Source: Periplaneta americana (Eukaryota > Arthropoda > Insecta > Blattodea > Blattidae). From it: a DNA stretch of 64,000 nucleotides. Made by a program: the position numbers and the translations under genes. Numbering within the stretch: the first letter of the stretch is position 1; the number at the start of each line of letters is the position of its first letter. The stretch lies in the NCBI RefSeq assembly GCF_040183065.1, contig NC_091121.1:66872787-66936786 (forward strand), in the 5' to 3' direction. Below are positions 23,917 to 35,439 of the stretch, in pieces. The notes below the pieces were generated by a model that worked only from the letters and a program-made list of their open reading frames with translations, made no database searches and was not told where the DNA came from.

Positions 23917-24574
23917 CATCATAGTGGAGTTGTATTAACTCACCTGATGATAATATACTTCATATATTGCATTATGGCTTCCAGCCACCTGAAAGGAAAA
24001 GAAAGAGAGATTAATTTAATATCACAGATCAATAGGCCTACCCAATTTTAAAGCACATTCTGAGATATTTTTGAGAGCAATAACATTCGAACAATTAGAT
24101 TGGATACAATTTTTTGTATCTTTCGACTTTCTCTTTAGCTTCACATTTTTGTTTCATTCGTTTTGGTGTTGCACATCAATTCGTCACTCCAGTCTACCTT
24201 TAGAGATTATACATCTCTTTTCCTCTCTTTAGCACGATTCGAAAACAATGGACAGAAAGCAGACACAGAGTTTTGATATATTACTGAATGTAAATTAGAA
24301 TTCTCAAACAAATGTCTAATAAGTACCTATGTTGTTACTTAAGTACTTTCGACGTAATTGCTCGTAATGTAAAAATTGTGTGCAATTACTACTACAAATT
24401 ATTACCATTTCGTCCATTTCTCATTCATGGACGAGAAAAGTTATTTTTTGAATGGCGTATTCTTATCCAATTTTATAACTGAAGTGGTAGCAAAAAAAGT
24501 AAAACTGTGTGCATGTGATTTATCCCTACATAAAATCTTGTCAGTTTTATCACAGATAGGCAATTTTTGCTTCT

Positions 24575-25010
24575 TACGGCTTTTAAGGAACCCGGAGGTT
24601 CATTGCCGCCTTCAGATAAGCCCGCCATTGGTCCCTATCCTGAGCAAGATTAATCCATCATATCCCACCTCCCTCAAATCCATTTTAATATTATCTCTTA
24701 TCTACGTCTCGACCTCCTCAAAGGTCTTATTTCCTCCGGCCTCCCAACTAACACTCTATATGCATTTCTGGATTCGCTCATACGTGCTACATGCCCTGGC
24801 CATCTCAAACGTCTGGATTTAATGTTCCTAATTATGTCAGGTGAAGAATAAAATGCATGCAGTTCTGCGTTATGTAACTTTCTCCATTCCCCTGTAATTT
24901 CATCCCTCTTAGCCCCAAATATTTTCCGAAGTACCTTATTCTCAAACACCCTTAACCTCTGTTCCTCTCTCAAAGTGAGAGTTCAAGTTTCACAACCATA
25001 CAGAACCAGT
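24575..25010 (-). mobile_element. 5'-truncated RTE-like retroelement fragment
   Basis: Minus-strand 3' end of the same non-LTR family as 35440-36507. Readings such as [38 protein letters not shown] and IRNIKSRRLRWPGHVARM are recognisable, followed by a ~20-30 bp deletion relative to the other copy. Flanks AATTTTTGCTTCT (24562-24574) and AATTTTTGCCTCT (25011-25023) form a 13-bp duplication with one mismatch, as left by target-primed reverse transcription. Confidence 0.85.
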
Positions 25011-25023
25011 AATTTTTGCCTCT

Positions 25024-26847
25024 ATCATCGATATTCAAATCTGTGGATAGATCGCAGTTGTAATACAACTATTTCTATTTGATAGATTAGAGTTAATTGA
25101 GGACTAGAGGAATGACTAAGAACACAGAAAAAACAACACGCCCCAAACACTGCCTTTGTCCATCACAAATTCCACTTTAACTAGCCAGAGTTTGAAGGTA
25201 GGCCTACAAGGTGGAAAGTCTATGTTCCAGCGATTCACATAACGGTATGTCAGCTAGTGAGCTTGCAATTCAATTAAGATAATTACTTTTGCCTACTTCA
25301 CGGTATATACGGTACAATCTCCTATGTTCAGTTTAGAATCAGATAAAATACGAGTACCGGTAGCAAATATTTCTATACTCAATTATTGTTGGGGGGGGGG
25401 GAAGTAACTCATATTTTAATCCTTAAGTTTACTGTTACGAATAATACCAAGACGAGCCTCCCCTTCCCGCTAAAATTTAGCACAAATATAATAAAATATT
25501 CCGTCATAACTATGTTCAACCACTGCTTCGGCATTAGGTACTTTAAAACCTTAATGTTATTGTATGTATGTAGACTATGTATGTTTGTATGTTATACTGA
25601 ATAATTATAATAAAATACTTGGGATAAAATCGAATATTAAATACGTCTTTCATTTATTAGTGAGTGTACAACAGCAAATGGTCACTGTTATTTCGCTTCA
25701 GACAACATATTCTTCGTCGTCTTCAGCTAGAGAAAATCGTAAAGACGACCACTAAAGTTCAAAATGGGGTGCTAGTTATTAAATCAAGAAATATGTCACT
25801 TAGGAATTTTAACACTTTCAATAAACTTCAAGAAGTACACAACAGAACACTGTTGTCAAAATGTTGGCAATAAATGTCCTATTATTCGTAATTTGATATT
25901 TGACAATTCTAGGCGTGAGAATTTTACAGCTTTCTTCTCTGGTTAATGTATATCTCTAAACATTGGATCTTGCTAGCTTTAAAATTATTTGCGTCTACGT
26001 AAGAGGGAAGAGGGCGAAGCAAGGACAAGAACCCGTCACAACAGTAGGTGCATTATTTCTGTCTAGTCTCTAAACCTTTTCCTTGTTAATTTACATATTT
26101 TTTCGCTACATTTCCGCAACGGAGAGGGGTTACGGTAGTTTCGAAAATTAATTACTGTAGATATCGCATTTCCTGAAGGTTTTCCCACAAGAAGTTTTCA
26201 ATTGGAGGTATAATTCTATAGATATGAATTAGTTTTCAGGAGAAGTATATTTCTGCATCATTTCTAAACGGACTGTTAGAGTAATTTTGTAAAGCAATTC
26301 GGACAAATATACATGAGTACCAAATTCCTTTATCTCAATATTTTTTACATGGGAGATATAATCAAGTAAGTGAACTCTAACATGAGTATTTTTGGGGTCA
26401 TACCGAGTACATAATTTATCATTTCAACACATGTGAGAAGAAATATCTCACAGAAAATCGTTAGAGGCGATTCTGATATGCTTTTGGTTCAACATAGAGG
26501 CTACTTATTTTACTAGTTAGTAATGACAAAATCCCGTCCGAAACTTTCCGAGAAATCGCTGTGCACAGACTGAAGTATGCCGTAAAATATCTTCGTTCTA
26601 CATTAGGGAGGGATGCTGTAAACGCTTATGTCCGAGAAGATCTCGTAATCGGTTTTTATTAATATCAAAATACATTCTCTTGTTTTAGTGAGTTTTTAAG
26701 CAGCAATAAAATGACAACTTTTTATTTGGACATGTTAGAAAGACATATGACATGAGGAAAGGTGGTGGACTAACGATCAAAGCGGATGAATGATGAAGTA
26801 CAATTTTGGATTTTAAACCGTGTCTCGAGATGATTTCATATCTTCGA
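25024..26847. other. Intronic DNA without recognised features
   Basis: AT-rich, with a G10 run near 25389. No gene or repeat recognised. Confidence 0.45.
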
Positions 26848-27225
26848 TATTTCGGAACAACTAGTAGGTTTCACCACAGAATAACTGTATCACTCATCAA
26901 CGTTTCGGAATCCCATCAAGTTTCATCATAGAACCGTATTATTATTTGAAGTTTCGGAACCACTTACAGGTTTCACCATAGAATTGTATCACACACCAAT
27001 GTTTCGGAACCCCGTACAAGTTTCATCACAGACGTTTCGGAACAACTTCCAGGTTTCAACATAGAATTGTATCTAGAACTGTACCCTACGTTTCGGAACC
27101 CCTTATAGATTTCATCATTCTCCGATCTTTCGGAAACACTTCCAGGTTTCGTCATAGAATTGTATCACTCTCAAACGTTTCGGAGCCCCTTACACTTTAC
27201 AGGTTTCATCTTAGAGCCGTATCAC
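26848..27225. repeat. Minisatellite of ~55-bp units
   Basis: Seven or so units of varying length, each with the core GTTTCGGAAC followed by CCCTTACAGGTTTCAYCATA and GAATTGTATCAC. Units differ by small indels, so the array is old. Open frames across it (for example minus strand 26973-27155) are repeats of the unit and not a gene. Confidence 0.85.
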
Positions 27226-27927
27226 TCCGAGACTTGAATGGGTTACCTACTGTCCAAATTTCACGAGATGATCCCTGCGAAGGGAGTAGGGTCCTTGCGG
27301 GGTAAGAGGAGAAAGCAAGCTAGTCACTCGGCTCTTTGAAGGAACAGGTGGATGGAGGTGGTGTCATTGGCCGACTGGGACAAACAAGTGGCCGGCCTGT
27401 TCTTTTGTCGGGGGTTGGTTATAAGAGTGGGGGAAAAACTCGTATTCCTTGCTCGGATCATCTCCTGGGGCCTGTTTCTCAAAACTCATGGACTAGTAAT
27501 ACTAGTCTGTACAGTAGTAATATTAGTTTATTTTACAAGTCTGTGTTTCTAGAAACTACAAGGGTAAAGTAATAGTTACCAGTTCACAGACTAGTAATAT
27601 TGGTCGATTTCACCAGTTCATAAGTGATTGTTTCTCAAAATGCTAATGCTAATCTGTACTAGTATTCAACAGGAATATTCCTACAAGACTCTAAAGACTG
27701 GTGATTTCTATATTATCAGTTACCAGTGACAACCTTTCTCAGATAATCAAAACAAAATATTGTATTTATTTTTTTTTAATATATGTGGTTTAGTGATTCC
27801 GACTGAAGTGATGAAATTGTTGTGAGAAGAGCTAAAACTATATCGAGAAAGAACAATTATTATTCCTTTACGGGAGCATTTATTTAAATATAATGAACGG
27901 TTTAGTAAAGTGCTGAAAAGCTTGGAG

Positions 27928-28163
27928 TCAGCCTCGGTAGCGTACTTGGTATAGCGCTGGCCTTCTATGCTCGAGGTTGCGGGTTCGATCCCGACCTAGG
28001 TCGATGGGATTCAAGTGTGTTTAAATGCGACAGGCTCATGTCAGTAGATTTACTGGCATGTAAAAGAACTCCTGCGGGACAAAATTCCGGCACACCGGCG
28101 ATGCCGATATAACCTATGCAGTTGCGAGCATCGTTAAATAAACCATAATTTGAATTCTGAAAA
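27928..28163 (+). repeat. tRNA-derived SINE family A, 15-bp TSD
   Basis: The head has Pol III A-box (TTGGTATAGCGCTGGCC) and B-box (GCGGGTTCGATCCC) sequences at tRNA spacing. The body has TTTAAATGCGACAGGCTCAT and GTCAGTAGATTTACTGGCAT. The 3' end is GCATCGTTAAATAAACC. It is flanked by CTGAAAAGCTTGGAG at 27913-27927 and 28164-28178. Other copies are at 29550 and 41734. Confidence 0.92.
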
Positions 28164-28359
28164 CTGAAAAGCTTGGAGAGTTGTTAAATATAATGGAACC
28201 TGCCATAACAAGACATATAAGAGAAGTCATGCATTATCAGCAAAGCTTCAAATGCAAATTGCTCTACAAATTGGGATGTTGATTATTTTCTAATGCCATC
28301 AGGTCTTTCTGTCCTACAGCAACACATGCAGAATATTTTCCTAATAATCTAATACCAAT

Positions 28360-28440
28360 TCATCAACTGCGGTGAATTTTGCTGGCTTTCCTCCTCCACT
28401 GCCAGTTCTTCTGGCATTGTCAAATTTAGCCTACAAATTA
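28360..28440 (-). pseudogene. Myb/SANT-like domain remnant
   Basis: Minus strand reads AKFDNARRTGSGGGKPAKFT then AVDELVLDY and a stop. The RTGSGGGKP block is typical of Myb/SANT-like proteins carried by Harbinger-type transposons and of their domesticated relatives. A further minus-strand stretch at 28955-28799 (SIIRNNYKVNEWTKNVVMCE) may be the N-terminal part, now split off by the CACAGTC MITE at 28579-28769. No start codon, and it is interrupted, so nonfunctional. Confidence 0.5.
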
Positions 28441-28578
28441 AATATAAAACGACACTAATTTACGAATAGATCAAATGTAAAACTGAAAAAAAAATTAGCG
28501 AATTTTTCATTAAGTTATAAGTGGCATTCATGTCGGCAGTATACCCACTAACTACATAAAATGTTTATATTATGATAC

Positions 28579-28769
28579 CACAGTCTAGTATATACAGTCA
28601 CGAAGCTCAATATGTAGTAAATATGCATCCATAGATAGCTGCTAACCACTAGGATCGCTAATATCGCCTCATTACATAAAATGCGAAATAGTACCGGCAC
28701 AGTCTATTGTTCCTAGCACCCTCACAACTCAAGCTTCGTGACTGTACGTACAGTATATACTAGACTGTG
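28579..28769. mobile_element. CACAGTC-family MITE, 7-bp TSD
   Basis: 191 bp with ends CACAGTCTAGTATATACAGT and TACAGTATATACTAGACTGTG (20 of 21 matched inward). ATGATAC is directly repeated at 28572-28578 and 28770-28776. An internal CACAGTCTATTGTTCC motif recurs in the 46648 and 47395 members. The superfamily is not assigned; 7-bp duplications are unusual. Confidence 0.85.
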
Positions 28770-28962
28770 ATGATACTGTGAACTTGAATTGGTACTCATC
28801 AAAGGTGCTTTCTTAATGTTGGGCCAGTAAGTGTCCCTCTAAAGTATGCATAATCTTTGTTCTGAGGTATCAGTTCCATAGCCTCACACATTACAACATT
28901 TTTTGTCCATTCGTTTACTTTATAATTGTTTCTTATTATGCTTGAAAAAGCACCGAATAGTA

Positions 28963-29174
28963 CAGACGTGGACAAATTGTTAGCAAAACTGACGATTTTT
29001 ATGGTATAATTTTGCAAAATTTGGCTTTTCAATTTTGACTGCAGTTGACATTTTTATGATTATAGCACTCAAGAATTAATGTAAAAATGTCAACTGCAGT
29101 CAAAATTTAAAAGTCAAATTTTGTAAAATTATACTATAAAATCGTCAGTTTTGCTAATAATTTGTCCACGTCTG
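28963..29174. mobile_element. Tc1/mariner-like MITE, near-perfect palindrome
   Basis: 212 bp with ends CAGACGTGGACAAATTGTTA and TAATAATTTGTCCACGTCTG; TA is duplicated on both sides. The two ~95-bp arms pair almost throughout. A larger relative with internal tandem repeats lies at 39814-40374. Confidence 0.92.
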
Positions 29175-29549
29175 TATATCCTTTGATTCATTAATCATAT
29201 TGAGAATAGTTAATTTGCTTTCAATTGATGGAATTTTAACCGAAAAGAGAAATCAAAACCAAAACACAAACAACTTAGCCTTCTAACCTCAAATAGACTA
29301 TAAACAAATTAATTCAATCAGCTGACTAGTGAAAGAGATCTTGTGACTAGTGAAAAATTGTCACAAGTTACTAGACTGGTAAAATAGTTTGAGAAACAGA
29401 ATCTACTAGAGCTGGTAAAATATAATCTGGTAACTAGTAACTGGTGAACTACTAAACTAGTATTTTTGAGAAACAGGCCCCTGGAATGTGAACAGTACTC
29501 CGTTGGTTGCGTCAATGTAGCAAAAAAAAAAAAAAAAAAAAAAAAAAAG

Positions 29550-29752
29550 TTATGTTTTATTTAACGACGCTCGCAACTGCGGATGTGCCGGAATTTTGTC
29601 CCGCAGAAGTTCTTTTACATGCCAGTAAATCTACTGACATGAGCCTGTCGCATTTAAGCACACTTAAATGCCATCGACCTGGCCCGGGATCGAACCCGCA
29701 ACCTCGAACCCGCAACCTTGGGCATAGAAGGCCAGCGCTATAGCAACTGTTA
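29550..29752 (-). repeat. SINE family A copy, minus strand
   Basis: Reverse orientation of the 27928 SINE: TTATTTAACGACGCTCGCAA, ACTGACATGAGCCTGTCGCA, CGGGATCGAACCCGCAACCT, then a small internal duplication of TCGAACCCGCAACC. A run of about 28 A residues (29521-29548) adjoins its 3' end on the plus strand. Confidence 0.85.
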
Positions 29753-29919
29753 TAAATCCCAAATTATTACTCTTCATAATCCAGTCGCAGTGAAAGACTA
29801 AATTCTCATAAGTACGGGTGACAATCGGAAGACTGTCTGAAATAAACTTATAAGATAGAAATCTGTTTGAACAAGTGAAGACAAAACACCGAAAATAACC
29901 TAAGGTTTAGATCAATCAG

Positions 29920-29922
<3 letters not shown>

Positions 29923-29985
<63 letters not shown>

Positions 29986-29998
29986 CACACACACACAC
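29923..29998. repeat. (AT)n(AC)n microsatellite
   Basis: About 30 AT units pass into about nine AC units. Confidence 0.95.
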
Positions 29999-31968
29999 AA
30001 TATTAGCTTAACACAATCATGTTCTTCCTTATAGTGCTCTCATTACCTGTTCAAAGTGCTATAAAGTGGTTTAATTTTAGACCACGTCTGAATGTTTTAT
30101 AATTTTATTCATCAATTATTTATTGTTTGTTCATTACATATTAAACAGTATACCAAAATATTTTCGTTCTATTTCTTTACATTTTTAACTTCCCTTTTGC
30201 GTTTTTCACTATAACGATCTTCATGTGACCAGTTAGTTACACCATTTCCAGTAATTTCAGTGAGAAGCTGCCGGAACGTAACTTTCATTCCGAATGAAAT
30301 GGGCTTATAATCTTGTTACATCTACACTTAGTAGGCACGATCTCACTCCCACACAAGTATTGGCTCTCCCTTTTCAATTCACAGGATTTTTTGGCAATGT
30401 TACTGTTAACATCCCGACAGAAACGCAAAGCAACATCCATCGTAATAAAATGTAAACATGCAATAAACGAAATACAAATTTTAACTGTTGAAAAGAGATT
30501 TTAGGACACAAGAACATGCAAACTAACCATCTGTAACAACATTCTTTGCTATTCTAGCAATATACAATAATAGAGCTCGCAATAAAGTGAACTACGGTTG
30601 TACTACTATTCCATTCAATTTAAAAACTTTTAGCATTTAGTAAATGTACTCAACAATGCCAATTTTGTAAATACGATTTCAGTTCATAATCTTATATTAG
30701 TGTTTACTGCGGCGTCAATAAAGATGTCATCAAATTGATATGTACTATATCATTATCGATTACATAATAATTAAAATGAATATTTTTCAAATTATTCGCG
30801 ATCCACATTACTTTCTCTTGTGAAGTAAAATTACCATTCCGGAATCCTCTACTTAGGCCTATCAAATTTCTAATTCTACTCTTTGTTATTCAAAATAGAA
30901 TAGGCTTATAGGCTATAAGAAACAATTTTACGTATGTATACATTTTAAAATGCATGCTAAAGAAAGAAAAGAAGATAAAAGTGTATTAAAAACTTCGTTA
31001 TTCACTAAGTTAGCATTGAAAATGAACCATAACAGGTCCTGGGTTCAATTGTTTTGTATTACCGGTCTGTGATATTTTTTATCCATCACTGCAGTCCAAT
31101 TGAGAATCAACCGTGTAATGTAATTTTATTACACTATAACATGCTCTTATAAAATGTAAGCCAATGTTCTGGAAGGCATATTTGAACAAGCAATGCAATA
31201 ATTATATTATTATTTTTCTCTCTATATAGTGAATATAAACTATATAAACTGCAAAAAAAAAAAAAAAAAAAAAAAATGTTGGTGGTAGAGCATAAATAAC
31301 TGAAGAAAACGGTCAAATGGTTTTCTGTAACTGTCATGATTTTCCCAGAAAAAAAAAACAATGCTTTATGAGTTTTTTTTTTTTTTTGGAAAAGAGAATA
31401 GACAATCATTATTTAGGCTACTTTGCTCGGTATGTACGCTGAAGCAGTCGTTTGTTACTCTTTTGTGTATTGGTATGTGTTGGATGCAAGGTCACTGGCA
31501 ATAACATTTACGTTCAGTCGAAATGTAAACAAATAATTAAACTACTATCACTATTAAAATATGGTAGGCCTATTTTACAAATGAAAAATAAAATTATAAG
31601 ATATAATTAAATTTCACTAGATATTTTGTTCAGCAGACTGACATACAATTTTGGGAGTTTATATCGTTTACACCCTGTATATTTACGTCTTGTCCAGGGC
31701 TTGAGAAAGCACTCGTCTACTCATCCGTGACGAAGGAAATTTTTACTTGACGAGTGAAAGAAATTATGATATTTTAATCGCGCTTTGTAGTTTGACCATG
31801 CTAACTAGCGAAATTTTTGTCCGACTGGTGAGCTACCATAAAATTTTAAACCCTGTTTATGTTCCTAACTTATATTATCCGAAGTCATTCGTAAGACAAG
31901 CAAACTACACAAAGACAGTATTACTCATCCAAGGCAAGGGCCTGGCAGATGAGCGCGCTGTTTACAAC
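29999..31968. other. Intronic DNA without recognised features
   Basis: AT-rich with A-runs at about 31253-31277. No gene, RNA or repeat recognised. Confidence 0.45.
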
Positions 31969-32497
31969 CAGCGTATTCCGAATCTCACCGGTCCGGTGGC
32001 ATCAATGACGTCACGTTGCAACGAAAATAAGGAACAAAACTGCTGGAAAAATCGATGCTGTCATGGCGACTGTGTAAGTGGTTATCTGTGCTACGCTAGC
32101 AAAATTTTGCGAAATTTCCGTACTGCCATCTCGTTCAAATAAAAGAGATCATAAACAACTTATTTCTTGAACCGGTAGTAATAACTGGTCGGTTGACATG
32201 TTCGCTCATAAGCCATTAACATATTGTTTTTACGTTGTGCTCATTACAAACAATACAGCAGAACTAAAGCAGAACACACCGCCATGACACAACAGTGCAC
32301 GATGTCATTCGTCTGCTAATTCCCGCCCTATACAAGAACCAATCAGATTCACTGATGACGGCTGATGGAGCCTGTCACCACTTCTGCAAGTTGATGGCAC
32401 CGGTGCGATACCGGTGGAGCATCAATGACGTCATCGGTGGAATTCGGAACACCGTGATGCCATCGGATTGCTCACCGGTGAGATTCGGAATACCCTG
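31969..32497. mobile_element. Inverted-repeat element, CAG ends
   Basis: The 529-bp element has ends CAGCGTATTCCGAATCTCAC and GTGAGATTCGGAATACCCTG. A second inverted pair inside uses CATCAATGACGTCA with CCGGTGG. No clear target duplication. It is unusually GC-rich for the window. No recognisable coding sequence. Confidence 0.6.
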
Positions 32498-32917
32498 TCC
32501 TGCAGACAGTACAGTCAGACTATAAAGGCAACTGAAGCATCAGATACTAACGCAACGTCATATGATGCGATCACGCGACGTATTTATCTGGATCTTATGG
32601 CATCATGTTTGCTCGGACATAAGAAAAACATCCTGTACCATTACATAAATAAATAAAATTTAAAATGTTAATTTTTATTAGTGATGTAGGCCTACTTAGT
32701 TACACACAAATTTTAGTTACTTGTTTGTAATATATTTCAGTAAACACAATACATAGCATCTCGCCGATGCATTTATACTCATAACACAAAAAGAGTATAA
32801 CTATCATTATCAATATTATACAGTAATTACACTTTGAACATAATTCACTGCAATAATATTTAATGTTTTTATATAGCCAGTAGGCACAATAGCTTCTGTC
32901 CACCCAGAACGAAGAGA

Positions 32918-33314
32918 TTACATATAATTCTCACGTTCGCGAGCTGTCCTGGTCTCTGACCCACAAAGCGGGATGATCTGTTGCACTTTAATGTATGCAG
33001 TCGATAATCCATCTTTGCTTGCAGTTTCACTCAATGGGGATATATCTGAAATATTTTGTCCATTATTTCCTTTCACTACAGTTTCAGTCTCCAAACCAGC
33101 TGTTACGAGCATTGTTGCTTCATCTTTCCCTTGAGATTCCTCACTGCTAGTGATCCCGACATTAATAATAATATTTTCAATTCCTTCTTCTATTAGTGCA
33201 TCGCATCTGAATTCAGTGCATTCAATATTTTTCATGTATTTATTGTTATTATTAATTTGTGTGAGAAGTGAAATTCGAAGATAATTGTATTGCAGTAAAC
33301 AAAAAAAAAAAAAA

Positions 33315-33347
<33 letters not shown>

Positions 33348-33397
33348 CCATACGGAACCAGTTGTATATAGTAAATAATATCAATCACTAAAATCAC
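32918..33397 (-). other. Unrecognised open frame, possible exon
   Basis: A 159-codon minus-strand frame. The first ~35 codons come from an (AAT)n/A-run (polyLeu/Phe) and are not real coding. The rest (about 33240-32918) is acidic and Ser/Thr/Glu-rich (CTEFRCDALIEEGIENIIIN, SSEESQGKDEATMLVTAG, SDISPLSETASKDG) with more even codon use than neighbouring noncoding DNA. No domain recognised and no secure splice sites; it may be a stray exon, part of an old element, or chance. Confidence 0.15.
33301..33346. repeat. A-run and (AAT)n microsatellite
   Basis: About 16 A residues followed by ten AAT units. Confidence 0.9.
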
Positions 33398-33793
33398 GAT
33401 TTTAATTTGATTCTAATCTATAGAGCGAGTCAATTTGCCTATTTTATATTAAAAATAGAAATACCTACAGAAAAAAATTCCTATTAAAAATATTGCTTTT
33501 GTACAAGAAGAACGATTTTCTTTCAACTATAGAACATCTTAACATTTTCAGTAATTCGTTAATGCTATTTTTTCATATTCTAGAACATAACAGTGGAAAT
33601 ATAAATTTTACAAGCTTCCTCATTAATAGTGTCGGGCACCTGTTAAAGTATCTTAGGTAGTCAACATAATATTTCTCCAATACATCTTATAGTGATGATA
33701 CCACGGGCGTACATCGACATAAACCGTTAATACCGACAAAATGTTAGAAAATAAGACTAAAGACAAAATTATCATTTTACTGTATATACAGTA

Positions 33794-33819
33794 TATTATG
33801 ACTTGTACAAGTCATAATA
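33794..33819. repeat. 26-bp perfect palindrome
   Basis: TATTATGACTTG and its complement meet at a central TA without a spacer; a second small palindrome (ACTGTATATACAGT) lies just before it. Function unknown. Confidence 0.8.
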
Positions 33820-35427
33820 CCAAATGAAAACTTAAGTTTTTCTTTTTTAATAGTTTTTCAGAAACTAAAAATTGTAGAAAAGAAGTGACTTGAGTCCCAT
33901 TGACCATGCAACAAAGAATTATGAAAATAAAAAAAATAAATAAAAATTTTACTTTAGGTAGGCCTATACGATAATTCTTTAGACATTCTGCGGCTCAGTG
34001 AAAAATGTAATCAGAGACCTAATTTTTTTACTGGTTATAGTAGAGACTACAAGACAACTTCTGTACACTCTTACATTTTGAATTTCGGATTATTTTTTTT
34101 TTCGATACACCCTAGCGTACAGGTCGACTAAGAGGGAACACGAATGTACTCACAATCACAGCAGATAAACAATTTAGTTTGCAGAGCCGCCTCACTCCCT
34201 CACTCGCCTTGGACCCATAATATTTATTTCACTTATTGGGTAGAAGGAAGAAACAAAGAAAAGCGAAACAAAATTACTTCTAACCTGAAGAATTGCGAAG
34301 TCTGTTGATAGTAAAATCATCATAAGAGTATCTTTCACTATATCTCATTTTATCATTAAGTACATCACACAGCAATTAAATTAACAAATAACGATTTGTC
34401 AAATTATGTGCCGTTATATTCATCCACATATTTTATTTACAAAATCATAGCACTCGTAATACAGACAATAAGACAGTTGTGGATGGTGTTTAGTTTTAAG
34501 CGGTGCAAGTGAAAACAATCTGACAACAGAAAAAAGGAATTTATGTAAAAGGTTTATAGTTTAGATATTGCTGGAGAAATGAAAGAATGGACAATGAAAA
34601 AGCTGTAGTTGCTCAGAGTTGTAGACTTTAGGTAGAGTTAGGGAAACCAAAAGACTGAAATTGTAGCAAGGTTATGCATGTATAAATAGGGTTTATATAG
34701 GCCTATTTATGGCCAAGATACATAGGGTTTAAAGTTCATGCAAGTGTGTGTGTGAGAGCAAAAGTAGACGTGACTCTGGCTCACTAGTAGGAGGCCCTCA
34801 CTCTTCAAGGATTATCTGGGCTCATATCATCATCATCATCATCATCATCACAGTATATCTCAACATTTTTAACAAATTGTTCAATATACGATGTACTGAG
34901 AGAGTTTCCTTAAGATAAAGTCGATTTCGAAATTCTGAAGGAAATATTTGCAGAATTACTAATAAAAGTCCATAACTGTCCTCTGTTTCTATTTGCTTTG
35001 CAGCAGTCTTCTGTCATATGAATTTCATAACTTTACCTTATCTCAAGCCCTGCAGAAGTTCGTAATATTTGCTTAGAAGGTGAAGAAAGATAGTAAGTTC
35101 GAAATAATATTTTCTTATAAAGGAACAGTGAATAGGAATACAGTGGAAGACACTCTCCGTAATAGCTAAGAAATATTATAAATACAATTCATATGCAAAT
35201 AATGGTATTTAAACAAGTTGCAAATAATGCATTTATACTGTAATTCTGTAGCTTTACTATAGCAATCATCTTCTGTGTTGCTGAGTCATAATTGTCAGTT
35301 GTCAGTAGTTGTCATTACATTTCAAAATTGAAGATGACGTATTAATGAGTTTGTGTTAAAATTTAATGATAAATACACGGAATCTTTAAAGCTCTAATTT
35401 CATTATGTTCGAAGACAACAATATCTC
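33820..35427. other. Intronic DNA without recognised features
   Basis: AT-rich with an (ATC)n run at about 34827-34850. No gene or element recognised. Confidence 0.45.
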
Positions 35428-35439
35428 ATGATAATGTAC

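Larger units (their letters stand above)
27469..29479. mobile_element. Harbinger/ISL2EU-like element with nested insertions
   Basis: Ends GGCCTGTTTCTCAAAACTCA and ATTTTTGAGAAACAGGCC are inverted, with CCTGG at both sides (27464-27468, 29480-29484). The interior holds a decayed minus-strand Myb/SANT-like reading (28440-28360 and 28955-28799), as in Harbinger-type elements. Three later insertions sit inside: a SINE (27928-28163), a CACAGTC MITE (28579-28769) and a TA MITE (28963-29174). The superfamily is inferred; the 5-bp direct repeat is longer than the usual 2-3 bp. Confidence 0.6.

Noticed and set aside
24376-24822. 148-codon plus-strand frame
   Set aside because: Its second half is antisense to the RTE-like fragment, and no domain is seen in the first half.
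26973-27155. Frame with repeated KPGS/SETS peptides, as in a repeat protein
   Set aside because: It is the translation of the minisatellite, with no start or splice context.
26848-27225. CRISPR-like repeat array
   Set aside because: Units are imperfect, contiguous and of irregular spacing in a eukaryotic intron; a minisatellite explains them.
27937-28005. Possible genuine tRNA gene (A and B boxes)
   Set aside because: It is the head of a SINE with a 15-bp target duplication, a body and a 3' tail, and has two more copies in the window.
31747-32142. 131-codon plus-strand frame as a gene
   Set aside because: Its second half lies inside the inverted-repeat element at 31969-32497 and no family is recognised.
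32720-32780. Minus-strand peptide ending EIYYKQ followed by GTAACT, resembling the missing Eps15 exon
   Set aside because: Only the last few residues fit; the preceding codons (MLCIVFT) and the acceptor do not match the expected EH helix, and AT-rich DNA yields such peptides easily.
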